The notes beneath the pieces are model-generated. The model did not search any database. It saw nothing but the letters and a program-made list of their open reading frames with translations, and was not told the DNA's origin. The position numbers were made by a program, and so were the translations under genes. From Streptomyces sp. NBC_01571 (GTDB lineage Bacteria; Actinomycetota; Actinomycetes; Streptomycetales; Streptomycetaceae), in contig NZ_JAPEPZ010000002.1 of NCBI RefSeq assembly GCF_026339875.1, forward strand, positions 310,001 to 374,000: a stretch of DNA of 64,000 bases, read 5' to 3'. Positions 8,769-17,583 of the stretch are shown here, piece by piece; within the stretch, counting starts at the first letter, position 1, and every line of letters starts with the position of its first letter.

Positions 8769-9413
8769 TCAGTCGTCGCGTCCGGCGCCGCGATCGGGTG
8801 CGCTCATGTCCCCCGTCGCGGGCATACCGTCGGCGAGCCCGTAGCGCAGGTACACGATGCCCTTCGGACCGGCTACCGGCGGTTCGAGGAGTGTGACGTT
8901 CGCGGGCACCGCGCCACCGTCGAACACCTTCTTCCCGACGCCGAGCACGACCGGGTGCACCCAGAGGTCGAGACGGTCGAAGAGCTTCTCACGCAGGAGG
9001 GTCTGCACCAGGTTCAGGCTCCCGACGACCTTCACGTGCTCGTGCCGGTCACGGATCTCGCGCACCGCGGCGGCCAGATCCGGGCCGAGCTGCGTGGACC
9101 CGGCCCACGAGAGGTCGGGCCTGCCGCGGGAGGCCACGTACTTCGGGACGCTGTTGAAGAGCGTGGCGATCTCGTTGTCCTGGCCACCCTTCTGGTGCGG
9201 CCAGTAGGCGGCGAAGATGTCGAACGTCCGCCGGCCGAGCAGAAGGGCGTCCGTGCCCTCGTACGCGGCACCGACCTGCGCCCCGGCGACCTCGTCCAGC
9301 AGGGGCGCCTGCCAGCCGCCGAACGGGAACCCCACCGGGTCCTCTTCCGGGCCGCCGGGCGCCTGCCCGACGAGGTCGAGGGTTGCGAACAGCTCGATGT
9401 GGATGAGGCCCAT
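8769..9413 (-). CDS. dihydrofolate reductase family protein (RibD C-terminal domain type)
   Basis: Protein of 214 residues of the DHFR/RibD-C superfamily. It has an N-terminal strand HIELFATLDLVGQA, then LLLGRRTFDIFAAYWP, and later VVGSLNLVQTLLRE and DLWVHPVVLGVGKKVF, the usual NADPH-fold segments. Such stand-alone actinobacterial proteins are putative pyridine-nucleotide reductases and are not the housekeeping folate enzyme. The ATG at 9413 follows GGGAGCAAGG. Single gene, converging on the MITE. Confidence 0.9.
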   Translation of the reverse strand: MGLIHIELFATLDLVGQAPGGPEEDPVGFPFGGWQAPLLDEVAGAQVGAAYEGTDALLLGRRTFDIFAAYWPHQKGGQDNEIATLFNSVPKYVASRGRPDLSWAGSTQLGPDLAAAVREIRDRHEHVKVVGSLNLVQTLLREKLFDRLDLWVHPVVLGVGKKVFDGGAVPANVTLLEPPVAGPKGIVYLRYGLADGMPATGDMSAPDRGAGRDD

Positions 9414-9928
9414 GCCTTGCTCCCGATGATGTGGGTGTACCGGTCGGCAGGTAGACCTCTGGACTCCGGCGGACTCATCGCCGCGACGGCACCCGACTTC
9501 GCCGTGGTCGTCGCTTCCTTCCTCTCGCCGACCGACGCAGGACCAGTGGAACCTGTCCGTCGCCAAGCCTGCGCCTGGGCCGAAGCGCCTTTTCGAGGAG
9601 GGGCGCCCGACCCCACTGACGAAGTGCGCCCGGCCCCACTGACGAAGAACGACACCGCAGACAGCGGGGCGGACCATGTCCCGCTGGGCCTCTTCGCCTT
9701 TCGCGGCGGGCGGCCGAGGGCTACTCTTCGGGTGCGGCAAGTGACCCATGAGGAGCGAGAACATGGTCGGTTTTCCGAGCGCGCGTTGACGTTGTGGGCC
9801 GTGACCGGCCTGTCATCGCGTGCTGCCCTTGACGTTGCGGCACAGCAAGCCTTCCCCTGCCTGAACCGTCGGTGCGCCTCTCGTGTGGCCGGTGGCGGGC
9901 CTCGTTGTCGGCAACACAAGGGATTCCC
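9414..9928. other. divergent intergenic region with a 22-bp duplication
   Basis: About 515 bases between the DHFR-like gene (minus) and the MFS transporter gene (plus). The only structure noted is the tandem repeat at 9603-9647. No coding frame was recognised on either strand. Confidence 0.35.
9603..9647. repeat. 22-bp tandem duplication
   Basis: Two adjacent near-identical copies of GCGCCCGACCCCACTGACGA (second copy has GG for GA), 9603-9624 and 9625-9647, inside the intergenic region upstream of the MFS gene. Confidence 0.7.
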
Positions 9929-11254
9929 GTGCCGTCCGCTTCCTCCGCTGTATCCGATTCCGGCCGACCTGTTCCGTCAAGCCTGTGGCGGGACGTCGAC
10001 TTCCGCAGACTCTGGACGGGTCAGACAGCCTCCCAACTCGGTGAACACGCAAGTCTGGTGGTTCTGCCGCTCTTCGCCGTCCTGACGCTCCACGCCGGTG
10101 CCGGCCGGCTCGGTGTCCTTCGCGCCGTGGGGCAGGCGCCGATCCTGTTGCTCTCGCTCTTCGTCGGCGCGTGGGTGGACGGATGGCGGACCCGCACGAC
10201 GATGGTGCTCACGGACGTCGGTCGGGCCCTGGCTCTGGGCGGCGCCGCCGTGGCCGTCCTCTTCGGCCGGCTCGGCCTGCCCGCCCTGCTTGGGCTCGCC
10301 TTCGCCATCGGGGCCCTGTCCGTGTTCTTCGACGTGGCCTACCAGGCGTCTCTCGTACGGCTGGTGGAACGCGACCACCTCGTGCGCGGCAACAGCGCGC
10401 TCGAGGGCATCCGGTCCGCGGCCCAGATCGGCGGCCCCGCCCTCGGCGGTGCGTTGGTGTCCCTGTCGGCGCCGATCGCCGCCGCCGCCGGCGCGCTGTT
10501 CTTCGCGTTGTCGTTCCTGTCGATCCGGGGGATCCGCCGGATCGAATCGATCCCGGAGCGCCCGGAACGTCCCCCTCGCGTCTGGCAGCGCATTCATGAG
10601 GGCCTCCGCTTCGTCGTCGGCGATACCGCGCTTCGGACCGTGTGCCTGGCCTCGGCCTGCTTCCAGTTCTCCTTCGCGGCGATGATGACCGTCTACCTGC
10701 TCTTCCTGCCGCGGGAACTGCACCTGTCAGGCACCGTCGTCGGGCTGGCACTCGCCGCGGTGGGACCCGGCGCGCTCCTGGGCTCGGTGCTGGCGGCCCG
10801 CCTGCCCAGCCGGTTCGGCCATGGCCCGGTACTCGTGTCCGCGGCGGTGGTCGGAGACGGCGCCTTCCTGTGTGTGCCCGCGCTGCACGGCTCCTCCGCG
10901 CCGACGGTCGCCACGCTCCTCGCGGCCGGCTTCGTGTTCGGGACGGGCGGCCAATTGGTGAACGTCACGGTCATGGCCGTCCGGCAGGCCGTCACGCCTG
11001 ACGGGATGCAGGGCCGCGCGGCTGCGACGATCACCTTTGTGGGCATGGGGCTGACCCCGCTAGGCTCTCTGCTCGGCGGATTCCTCGCGGAAGCATGGGG
11101 GTTGCGCAGCAGCCTCCTGGTGACGGCCGGGGGCATGCTGCTGTCGCCGGCGGTGATGGCCTTGTCTCCGCTCGCACGCCTGGGACGGGCGCTTCCGGCC
11201 TCGCCGGGCGCGTCGCCGACGGCCGGCCGTGACACCGAGGCGGCCTCGCGCTGA
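9929..11254 (+). CDS. MFS transporter (MFS_3, EntS-like drug or siderophore exporter)
   Basis: Protein of 441 residues with about 10-12 hydrophobic helices. It starts LWRDVDFRRLWTGQTASQLG and has the loop DGWRTRTTMVLTDVGRALAL. The central segment SFLSIRGIRRIE-(x)-WQRIHEGLRFVVGDTALRT is typical of MFS_3 permeases. Proton-driven export is expected; the substrate cannot be read. GTG start at 9929 with AAGGGA upstream. The gene is alone, and the next gene on the same strand starts 260 bp later. Confidence 0.9.
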   Translation: MPSASSAVSDSGRPVPSSLWRDVDFRRLWTGQTASQLGEHASLVVLPLFAVLTLHAGAGRLGVLRAVGQAPILLLSLFVGAWVDGWRTRTTMVLTDVGRALALGGAAVAVLFGRLGLPALLGLAFAIGALSVFFDVAYQASLVRLVERDHLVRGNSALEGIRSAAQIGGPALGGALVSLSAPIAAAAGALFFALSFLSIRGIRRIESIPERPERPPRVWQRIHEGLRFVVGDTALRTVCLASACFQFSFAAMMTVYLLFLPRELHLSGTVVGLALAAVGPGALLGSVLAARLPSRFGHGPVLVSAAVVGDGAFLCVPALHGSSAPTVATLLAAGFVFGTGGQLVNVTVMAVRQAVTPDGMQGRAAATITFVGMGLTPLGSLLGGFLAEAWGLRSSLLVTAGGMLLSPAVMALSPLARLGRALPASPGASPTAGRDTEAASR

Positions 11255-11514
11255 TCGTGGATCCGGCGTCCACGTGGCTCCCGGCGCCACCTATGACCCC
11301 AGGGACACGGCACTAGGCGGAGACTACGTTGATCCTCAACGGTGTTGCGCCAGGTGAGCGCAATCGGCGCTGACGGCACGGAAGTTCGCGCGTACCTTGC
11401 AGCCGCTCCGCCGCCCTCAGCAGCAAAGCGGCCGGAACGTGGTCGAGTCGCCTTGGCGCAACGGACACACAGGTGTCACGACAACTCCGGCAACGCGCCT
11501 GGCACCATGGGGCG

Positions 11515-12969
11515 GTGTCCGCTTCCTTCGAACTTCCCGCCCTCACGCAAACCGGCCTGGAAGCGCTGCTGCGTGGTCTGGCCGGCAACCCGTCCGCACC
11601 GCCGGAAGTCCTGGTCCGCCTCGTGGCGGCGGACGTCGATCGGTCCGCGCTGGCCCGGCGCCGCGACCTACCGGCGAACGCCGCGGCCGCGCTCGCCGAC
11701 GACCGCGATGCCACGGTGCGGTCGGAGCTCGCCTCGCATCCGACCCTCCCGCCCGCGGTTCAGGTCGTCCTCGCCGGCGATGCCGACCCGCGGGTACGGG
11801 GCCGGCTGGCTGAAGGTGCGGAGTACTTCACCACGGTCGGTGTACACGGGCACCATGTCCCGGACCCGTTGCCGCGGGAGGTCTACGAACTGCTGGCCCG
11901 CGACCCGGAACCGAAAGTCCGCCGCGCTCTCGCCTTCAACCGTCGCCTGCCGGACGATGTGCGGGCCAGGATGCTCGATGACGCGGACTCGCGAACAGCC
12001 GCCATAGCCGCCACCGAATGGCCCCTGGCGCCGACCGGCCGGATCGGAGAGCTCCTGTCGAGGGTGACCGGGGCTTCTGGCCGGCAGATGCTTCTGATGC
12101 ACCTCGACGGTCCGCTTCCCGCTGAAGCAGCACGCGCCATCATTGCCGACATCGACGCCGCGGCGGGCGCTGCGAACAGCGAGGGTCTGCTGCGGCAGGT
12201 CGCCGAAGTCGCCGACCTGGACGACGGTCTGGCCGACCGGTTCCTGGCGAGTGCGGGTTTGCGCGCGACGGTGGCGGCCAACCCGACCCTGTCGGCCGAG
12301 CACGTCGCGGAATTGGCGGGCGATCCGGACAACGAAGTACGCGCGGCTGTTGTCGCACGGTACGGACTCGACCCCGTGTTGCGCGAGTCGATACCGGTCG
12401 ACTACGACGACAGGAGCAGCAAGAGCGTCGGCTGGCTGCTGACTGAATCCCTGTCCGACCAGGATCGGCTGGCGTTGGCCCGAAGCCGTCACCAGATCTT
12501 CCGCAAGACCCTGGCCATGCGTCCCGATCTACCGGACGAGATCGTCGAGATCCTCGCCGGCGACGAAAGCTTCGCGGTTCGGCTTTTCGTGTGCGAGCGA
12601 CAGCCGAACGCCCCCGGCCGGCTGCTGGCTCAGATCGCCGAGCAGTGGACCAGCTACAGCCGATGGGACATGCTCGCCCACAAGAACTTCCCCGCCGAGG
12701 CCGCTGATCGCCTGGCCCGCTCCGCCGAAGTCCGCGACCGCGCGGTCGCCGCGGCACATCCCGGCCTGCCGGCCGATACGGTCGAGGCGCTGCTGACCGA
12801 CGACGAGGCCACCGTGCGAGGTCGAGCCGCGACCAACCCCGCCGTTCCGGCCGACCGGCTGATCGAACTGCTAGGGGCCGCCGATTCCGCCGTCGCGGCA
12901 GGAGCCGCCGCGAACCGGCTGCTTCCCGTGACCACGATGCACCATCTGCTCGATCAAGCGGGGCTGTGA
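11515..12969 (+). CDS. leucine-rich-repeat-variant (LRV/HEAT-like) repeat protein
   Basis: Protein of about 484 residues built from repeating helical units with the LRV signature, such as LASHPTLPPAVQVVLAGD, AFNRRLPDDVRARMLDD, AANPTLSAEHVAELAGD and AMRPDLPDEIVEILAGD. At least ten units cover most of the length. These solenoids act as protein-binding scaffolds; no partner is indicated. Start placed at the GTG (11515), the most upstream codon before recognisable sequence; the ribosome binding site is weak and an earlier ATG at 11473 is possible. Confidence 0.8.
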   Translation: MSASFELPALTQTGLEALLRGLAGNPSAPPEVLVRLVAADVDRSALARRRDLPANAAAALADDRDATVRSELASHPTLPPAVQVVLAGDADPRVRGRLAEGAEYFTTVGVHGHHVPDPLPREVYELLARDPEPKVRRALAFNRRLPDDVRARMLDDADSRTAAIAATEWPLAPTGRIGELLSRVTGASGRQMLLMHLDGPLPAEAARAIIADIDAAAGAANSEGLLRQVAEVADLDDGLADRFLASAGLRATVAANPTLSAEHVAELAGDPDNEVRAAVVARYGLDPVLRESIPVDYDDRSSKSVGWLLTESLSDQDRLALARSRHQIFRKTLAMRPDLPDEIVEILAGDESFAVRLFVCERQPNAPGRLLAQIAEQWTSYSRWDMLAHKNFPAEAADRLARSAEVRDRAVAAAHPGLPADTVEALLTDDEATVRGRAATNPAVPADRLIELLGAADSAVAAGAAANRLLPVTTMHHLLDQAGL

Positions 12970-13290
12970 CAACGCGCCGCGATCACCGGCCTGTGACCCC
13001 GAGGTGGTGCTGTGGACGCTTCTCGTCGACTCCGCCGGGGACCGGGACCCTCCTGAACCGACGCCGGTCGAGTCGCGCCGGGCCTGCTTGCATCCGGGGG
13101 ACGCCCGAGCGCCGAAGAAACGGTGAGCCGGGCGGACCCCCGCTCCCGCACGGTGCTCGAAGCGAGGCGAACCACTGGTGACGATCCGCTGCTTCCGCCC
13201 CATCGGGCGCCTCACGAGGCCGTGCTCCCGCACCCAGGCGCCGCCCGGCGCCGTGCGGGTGGGGGCCGCCCCGTGGAGGTGAGCGAGCAC
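12970..13290. other. intergenic, no feature recognised
   Basis: About 320 bases between the LRV protein gene and the MerR-type regulator gene, both on the plus strand. The frame is open through part of it, but the sequence is low-complexity and lacks family resemblance. It likely holds the promoter of the regulator. Confidence 0.3.
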
Positions 13291-14688
13291 GTGGTCGCGC
13301 GGAGCACGGGCGCGGGTGTCACCACCGGTTCCCTGGCGCGGAAACTCGGGGTGTCGCCCACGACACTGCGGTCCTGGGACCGCCGGTACGGGATCGGTCC
13401 CGCCGTGCGGACCGACGGCCGCCACCGGCGGTGGACACCCGAGGACGTGGCCATGCCCCAGGAGATGTGCCGGTTCACGGCCGCGGGTCTGCCTCCCGCC
13501 GAGGCCGCCCGTGCGGCGAAGGAACGGGCCCGCGGCCGCACCCGGTCCCCCGCGCTCACCCTCGCACGGCCCCCGGCCGCACCGTGGGCGCCGAATTCAC
13601 CACCCGCGACGGCCCTCGCCGAGAGCCCGCCGGCCTCCTGGCCGGGGACCGGTCCGCCGCTCGGAGGCGTACGGCAGGAGTGCCGGGGCCTGGCGCGAGC
13701 GGCTGAACGACTGGACGCGGCGGCCGTGCAGAGCCTGCTGACGGCCGCGGTCGAGACGCATGGACTCGCGACGGCCTGGGCCGAGGTGATGGTGCCCACG
13801 CTCCGCGCGGTCGGGCGGAAGTGGGAGTCGCCGGGCGACCGGTACCTCGAGGTCGAACACCTGCTGTCCTGGCACATCTCGGCCACCCTCCGGCATGTGT
13901 ACGTGTGTTCGGTACGGAAGCCGCGCACGGGTGAGCCGCCCGTCCTGCTGGCCTGCCTTCCGGGCGAGTCGCACACGCTGCCGCTGGAGGCGCTCGGCGC
14001 CGTGCTGACGGAGCGGGGGGTACCGGCCCTGACACTCGGCGGCGCCGTGCCCGCCGAGGCGCTGGCCGCGGCCGTACGACGGGTCGGCCCCTCGGTGGTC
14101 GTCCTGTGGTCGCAGTCACGCTCCACGGCGAACCTGCCCCTCGCCCGGCACGTCGCCGGGACACGGTGGGGCGTACGGGGAGCGCGGACGCAGAGCCCGG
14201 ACCTCCTCAGCGGCCCCGGCTGGGGCAGGGAATCGGGACCCGGACCTCCCGGACTGCTGCGGCCACGCCGACTGGACGACGCGCTGCGGATACTCGGCGT
14301 GCCGGAGCTCCAGGACCTCTGTCCGACGATTCCCGTCTGCCCCGCGACTCCGTGCGCGCGCTCTCGCCGTACCGGGCGCACGCCCGAGTACGGTTTCGAC
14401 GGCGGCCGGGCGTCGCGCGGGAGTGCCCCTTCCCCTGCCCGGTCACGACTTGAGGAACGCGGCCAGGCCCTCCAGGAGTCGCTCCACGTCGCCCTCGTCG
14501 TTGTACGGCGCGAGCCCGACGCGCAGGCCCCCGGTGTCGCCCAGTCCGAGGTGCCGCGACGCCTCCAGCGCGTAGAAGGAACCCGCGGGCGCGTGAACGC
14601 CCCGCTCCGCGAGGAAGTGGTAGGCGTCCACCGCGTCGCGGTCCTCGAAGGTCAGGAGCAGGGTGGGGGTGCGTTCGGCGGCCCGTGA
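13291..14688 (+). CDS. MerR-family regulator with B12-binding-type C-terminus (LitR/CarH-like), with odd C-terminal extension
   Basis: N-terminal MerR helix-turn-helix (TTGSLARKLGVSPTTLRSWD, then GRHRRWTPEDVA), a Pro/Arg-rich linker, then a B12-dependent-regulator-type domain. That domain includes KWESPGDRYLEVEHLLSWH (W, ten residues, EH; the CarH motif is W-x9-EH) and a Rossmann-like VVVLWSQSR segment. Start at GTG 13291 because GGAGGTGA lies 8 bases upstream. Homologous sequence appears to end near DDALRILGVP (about 14310). The frame then stays open for another 120 codons and overlaps the convergent aminotransferase gene by 246 bp, so the native stop was probably lost by a frameshift or the tail is spurious. 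Possible light- or cobalamin-responsive regulator. Confidence 0.7.
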   Translation: MVARSTGAGVTTGSLARKLGVSPTTLRSWDRRYGIGPAVRTDGRHRRWTPEDVAMPQEMCRFTAAGLPPAEAARAAKERARGRTRSPALTLARPPAAPWAPNSPPATALAESPPASWPGTGPPLGGVRQECRGLARAAERLDAAAVQSLLTAAVETHGLATAWAEVMVPTLRAVGRKWESPGDRYLEVEHLLSWHISATLRHVYVCSVRKPRTGEPPVLLACLPGESHTLPLEALGAVLTERGVPALTLGGAVPAEALAAAVRRVGPSVVVLWSQSRSTANLPLARHVAGTRWGVRGARTQSPDLLSGPGWGRESGPGPPGLLRPRRLDDALRILGVPELQDLCPTIPVCPATPCARSRRTGRTPEYGFDGGRASRGSAPSPARSRLEERGQALQESLHVALVVVRREPDAQAPGVAQSEVPRRLQRVEGTRGRVNAPLREEVVGVHRVAVLEGQEQGGGAFGGP

Positions 14689-15702
14689 GTGGACCGTGAC
14701 GCTGTCCAGCGCGGCCAGTCCGGATTCCGTGCGGTCCCTCAGCTCCCGCTCGTGCCGCTCGATCGACCGGAGCGCGGATCCGAGGCGCGCCCGGCGTCCC
14801 TCCGCCGGGCCGGTTCCGAGTCCGGCGAGCAGGTCGACGGCGGCGCGGGTGCCGGCGAGGAGTTCGTAGGGCAGCGTCCCGAGCTCGAAGCGCTCCGGGA
14901 CCGCGTCGGTGGACGGCAGCAGCTTGTCCGGCCGCAGCGTCTCCAGCAGGTCCGCGGACGCCGCGAGGACACCGTGGTGCGGGCCGAGGAACTTGTAGGG
15001 CGAACACACGAAGAGGTCGGCGCCGAGCTCCGCGAGATCCACGAAGGCGTGTGCCGCGTAGTGCACGCCGTCGACGTGGAGGAGGGCGCCCGTGCGGTGG
15101 ACCAGCCGGGCGATCGCCGGGATGTCGGGGATCGTGCCGATCAGGTTGGAGGCGGCGGTCACGGCGACCAGCCGGGTCCGCTCGGTGAGCAGTTCACCCA
15201 CGGCCGAGGGAGGGAGTTCGCCCGTCGCCGGATCGAAGTCCGCCCAGCGGACCACGGCGCCGGCCCGCTCCGCGGCCTGCGTCCAGGGGCGGATGTTGGC
15301 GTCGTGGTCGAGACGGCTGACCACGATCTCGTCACCGGGCGCCCAGTCCTTCGCCAGCGTCCGGGAGAAGTCGTACGTGAGCTGGGTGGCACTGCGGCCG
15401 AAGACGACTCCGGAGGGGTGCACGCCCAGCAGGTCGGCCATGGCCTGCCGGAACTCCCTGACGAGCGCCTCCGCGTTCGCCTCACCCGGGGCGACGCTGC
15501 CGCGGATGGAGAGGGGGCCCTCGAGGGCGTCGGCGATCGCCGCGACGACCGGGGCGGGCGTCTGCGTTCCGCCCGGACCGTCGAAGTGCGCGAGGCCGGC
15601 CCGCAGGGCGGGGATCTGGGCGCGCAACGCGCCGACGTCAAAGGTCAACTCGGGCTCCTCATCGGCGACGTCGGATCCTGTTCCGCTGCCCGACCCGGAC
15701 AC
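14443..15702 (-). CDS. cysteine desulfurase-like PLP enzyme (class V aminotransferase fold)
   Basis: Protein of up to 419 residues of the cysteine-desulfurase-like (VC1184/TIGR01976-type) branch. It has the early motif FDGPGGTQTP, then FGRSATQLTYDFSRTLAKDW, SRLDHDANIRPW, VTAASNLIGTIPD, LHVDGVHYAAH and the PLP-lysine segment CSPYKFLGPHHG. Members lack the usual desulfurase active-site cysteine loop, so the true reaction is uncertain. The longest frame starts at GTG 15702 with no clear binding site; a TTG at 15648 preceded by GAGGAG is an attractive alternative. It overlaps the tail of the convergent MerR gene. Confidence 0.85.
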   Translation of the reverse strand: MSGSGSGTGSDVADEEPELTFDVGALRAQIPALRAGLAHFDGPGGTQTPAPVVAAIADALEGPLSIRGSVAPGEANAEALVREFRQAMADLLGVHPSGVVFGRSATQLTYDFSRTLAKDWAPGDEIVVSRLDHDANIRPWTQAAERAGAVVRWADFDPATGELPPSAVGELLTERTRLVAVTAASNLIGTIPDIPAIARLVHRTGALLHVDGVHYAAHAFVDLAELGADLFVCSPYKFLGPHHGVLAASADLLETLRPDKLLPSTDAVPERFELGTLPYELLAGTRAAVDLLAGLGTGPAEGRRARLGSALRSIERHERELRDRTESGLAALDSVTVHSRAAERTPTLLLTFEDRDAVDAYHFLAERGVHAPAGSFYALEASRHLGLGDTGGLRVGLAPYNDEGDVERLLEGLAAFLKS

Positions 15703-15872
15703 GCCCGGGCAGACAACCGCCCGCCGGCGCGGGCAACGGTCCGCGGACGATCATCGCAGGCGGTCGCGCGTGGGGGAAGACGGGGCATCCCCCGGCCTCC
15801 GGGAACCCGTCCGGTCCCGCGGGGCGCCGTCGCGCAGGGCGCCGCTGCACGGGGACGGCCGCCGACGGCCTG

Positions 15873-16373
15873 TCATGTCAGGGGGACGAGGACCCGGATC
15901 GTCTTGCCGCCGCCCAGGGACGGTTCGACGGTGACCTCGCGGACGAGGCGGTTGATCAGAGGCCATCCGTACCCGTTCGGCCGGAACCCCTCGGGAATCG
16001 ACGCGAAGCCGAAGGCGCCGCCCGGCACGACGTCGCTGTTGTCGCGCACGTGCAGCCGGACACCCTCCGCGGTCAGCGTCGCCCGGAATCCGGCCAGGCC
16101 CCCACCATGGCGGATGGCGTTCGTGACCAGCTCCGAGACCACCAGAAGCAGGTCGACGACGGCCTCCTGACGCACCCCACCGGCGGGATTCCAGTGTTCG
16201 CGTACGAGCGACCCCACATACTGACGTGCCGACGCGGGGCTCGTCACCTCCGACGCCTGAGCCGCCGATGACGAGGTCGTCGGCGGCCGGGCGGAGGGCG
16301 TGGCGAGAGAGGCGCGCTGGAGTGCGTCGTTCTGGTCCGTGATGGTGATGTCCCTCCGTTCTGCTGCTCTCAT
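15873..16373 (-). CDS. HATPase_c anti-sigma regulatory protein (RsbW-like)
   Basis: Protein of 166 residues with the GHKL ATPase fold of serine kinases that bind sigma factors: N-box VDLLLVVSELVTNAIRHGGG, D-box region VRDNSDVVP, and the PNGYGWPLINRL G-box. Start at ATG 16373 with GAGGAA upstream. It follows the STAS gene by 49 bp on the same strand. The pair therefore resembles rsbV-rsbW: the kinase phosphorylates the STAS protein and is released from its sigma target when the STAS protein is dephosphorylated. The likely target (possibly the SigB-type factor at 22.8 kb) is inference. Confidence 0.88.
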   Translation of the reverse strand: MRAAERRDITITDQNDALQRASLATPSARPPTTSSSAAQASEVTSPASARQYVGSLVREHWNPAGGVRQEAVVDLLLVVSELVTNAIRHGGGLAGFRATLTAEGVRLHVRDNSDVVPGGAFGFASIPEGFRPNGYGWPLINRLVREVTVEPSLGGGKTIRVLVPLT

Positions 16374-16422
16374 ACGGTTTCCTCGCGGGTTGTTGCACCC
16401 TGCCACGAGAGGCCGGCCGCGC

Positions 16423-16794
16423 TCATCGCCCGACCGCCGGGTCCGACACGGTCATCGCCGCCCGCACGCTCTCGGCGAGGACGAAGAATCCCTCCGTGCC
16501 CGTCACGTCGAACAGCCTCCGGACGATGTCTCTGAAGGGCCCGCACACCACCATGAACGTGCCGCAGGCCCGGTGGGCGCGCTGCGCTTCCAGGAGGACG
16601 TGCAGGATCGACGAGTCCGCGAAGACGGTCCCCGACAGGTCGACGACCGTGCGCGCGGCGCCCACCCGTCGTGCGAGATCAAGGGCTTCCTCCAGTTGGG
16701 GCGCGCTCTCGTGGTCGATGTCGCCTCCGACTCGCACCACGAACGCGTCTTGGGCCTCCGCGTACGTGACGGTGGCCTCCAACTCGTCGGGCAT
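16423..16794 (-). CDS. STAS-domain anti-sigma factor antagonist (RsbV-like)
   Basis: Protein of 123 residues consisting of one STAS domain: VVRVGGDIDHESAPQLEEAL, then TVVDLSGTVFADSSILHVLL. The serine in ADSSILH is the usual phosphorylation site region. ATG at 16794 with a GAAAGAG site. First gene of a two-gene unit with the HATPase gene. Expected role: the unphosphorylated form binds the anti-sigma kinase and frees the sigma factor. The SpoIIE-type phosphatases in this window are natural candidates to dephosphorylate it. Confidence 0.9.
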   Translation of the reverse strand: MPDELEATVTYAEAQDAFVVRVGGDIDHESAPQLEEALDLARRVGAARTVVDLSGTVFADSSILHVLLEAQRAHRACGTFMVVCGPFRDIVRRLFDVTGTEGFFVLAESVRAAMTVSDPAVGR

Positions 16795-16970
16795 TTGAAC
16801 ACTCTTTCTGGTCCGGTGGTGCAAGGACACCCTGCCGGCCGGGCATCACGGGCATCACGTGTCCCATGTGCGTTTCGGCACGAGATGAGTTTCCGGATGC
16901 ACGCCTGCGGATACGACGTCCCGTCCGTGGGACCGGGCCGTGCGACGGCCGCGCCGCGTACAGCCGACGG

Positions 16971-16990
16971 CCCCGGGCCCGGGCCCGGGG
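16971..16990 (-). terminator. perfect GC palindrome after the PRC-barrel gene
   Basis: CCCCGGGCCCGGGCCCGGGG is a perfect 20-bp palindrome located 20 bases beyond the stop of the minus-strand PRC-barrel gene and before the STAS gene. It can fold into a very stable hairpin and is placed as a factor-independent-type terminator of this GC-rich group. No U-tract is present. Confidence 0.5.
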
Positions 16991-17010
16991 GTTGTTCTCT
17001 GCGGCCGCCA

Positions 17011-17376
17011 TCAGGCGGGCTGCCTCGGCGGCAGGCTCCGGTAGTAGCTGCCGACCCGGGCGAGGTATTCGGGATCCAGGGTCTCGCTGTCGGTCCGGAA
17101 GCGCGGCGCCGACTTGATCTCGTCCCTGGTGCACGCCATCGTCACTTTCTGCGCCTGCGAGTCGATGTCGGCGACAACACCCACGGGTACCAGGACGCTC
17201 TTTCCGAACACCCACACGCCGGTGTCGACCACGAGATGACGCATCCCGGAATCGTCGGCCTGCCGGTCCACATGGCCTATCGTCCCGTCGGTCGCCTCGA
17301 CGGCGTACCCCGTGAGGTCCTGCGCCTCCGGGCTGCGGAAATGCGGCGCGTACGACCAGATTCTTTCGATCGTCAT
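17011..17376 (-). CDS. PRC-barrel domain protein
   Basis: Protein of 121 residues with one PRC-barrel domain: LTGYAVEATDGTIGHVDRQ, then HLVVDTGVWVFGKSVLVPVG and a C-terminal charged tail. Such small cytosolic proteins are abundant in stress regulons of actinomycetes; their molecular role is unclear. Start at ATG 17376 after an AGGAGGA site. A paralogue sits at 31879-32226. A candidate SigB-type promoter lies at 17491-17515, about 115 bp upstream. Confidence 0.88.
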   Translation of the reverse strand: MTIERIWSYAPHFRSPEAQDLTGYAVEATDGTIGHVDRQADDSGMRHLVVDTGVWVFGKSVLVPVGVVADIDSQAQKVTMACTRDEIKSAPRFRTDSETLDPEYLARVGSYYRSLPPRQPA

Positions 17377-17490
17377 CTTTTCTTCCTCCTGCGTGGCCGG
17401 TTCGCTCCGCCGGGAAGTCACCCGTGGTGAGACCCGGTGGAGGGAGAACGCGGGAGGGGAAACCGTCTCCAGCGTGCTCCAGAGCAGCCA

Positions 17491-17515
17491 ATACCCTGCT
17501 ATCCGGATCGCATTC
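17491..17515 (-). promoter_or_regulatory. candidate SigB-type promoter
   Basis: On the minus strand GAAT, 15 bases, GGGTAT fits the Streptomyces SigB-family consensus (GNNT-N14-16-GGGTAY) and points at the PRC-barrel gene. The consensus is short, so chance matches are expected several times in a window of this size; position and the gene type are the supporting arguments. Confidence 0.35.
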
Positions 17516-17583
17516 GGCGGAAATTCCAGCGCGTCGGCGTTTTCGCCATGGCGCGCGACAGCCGCGTACGACCGTTCGAAAGG

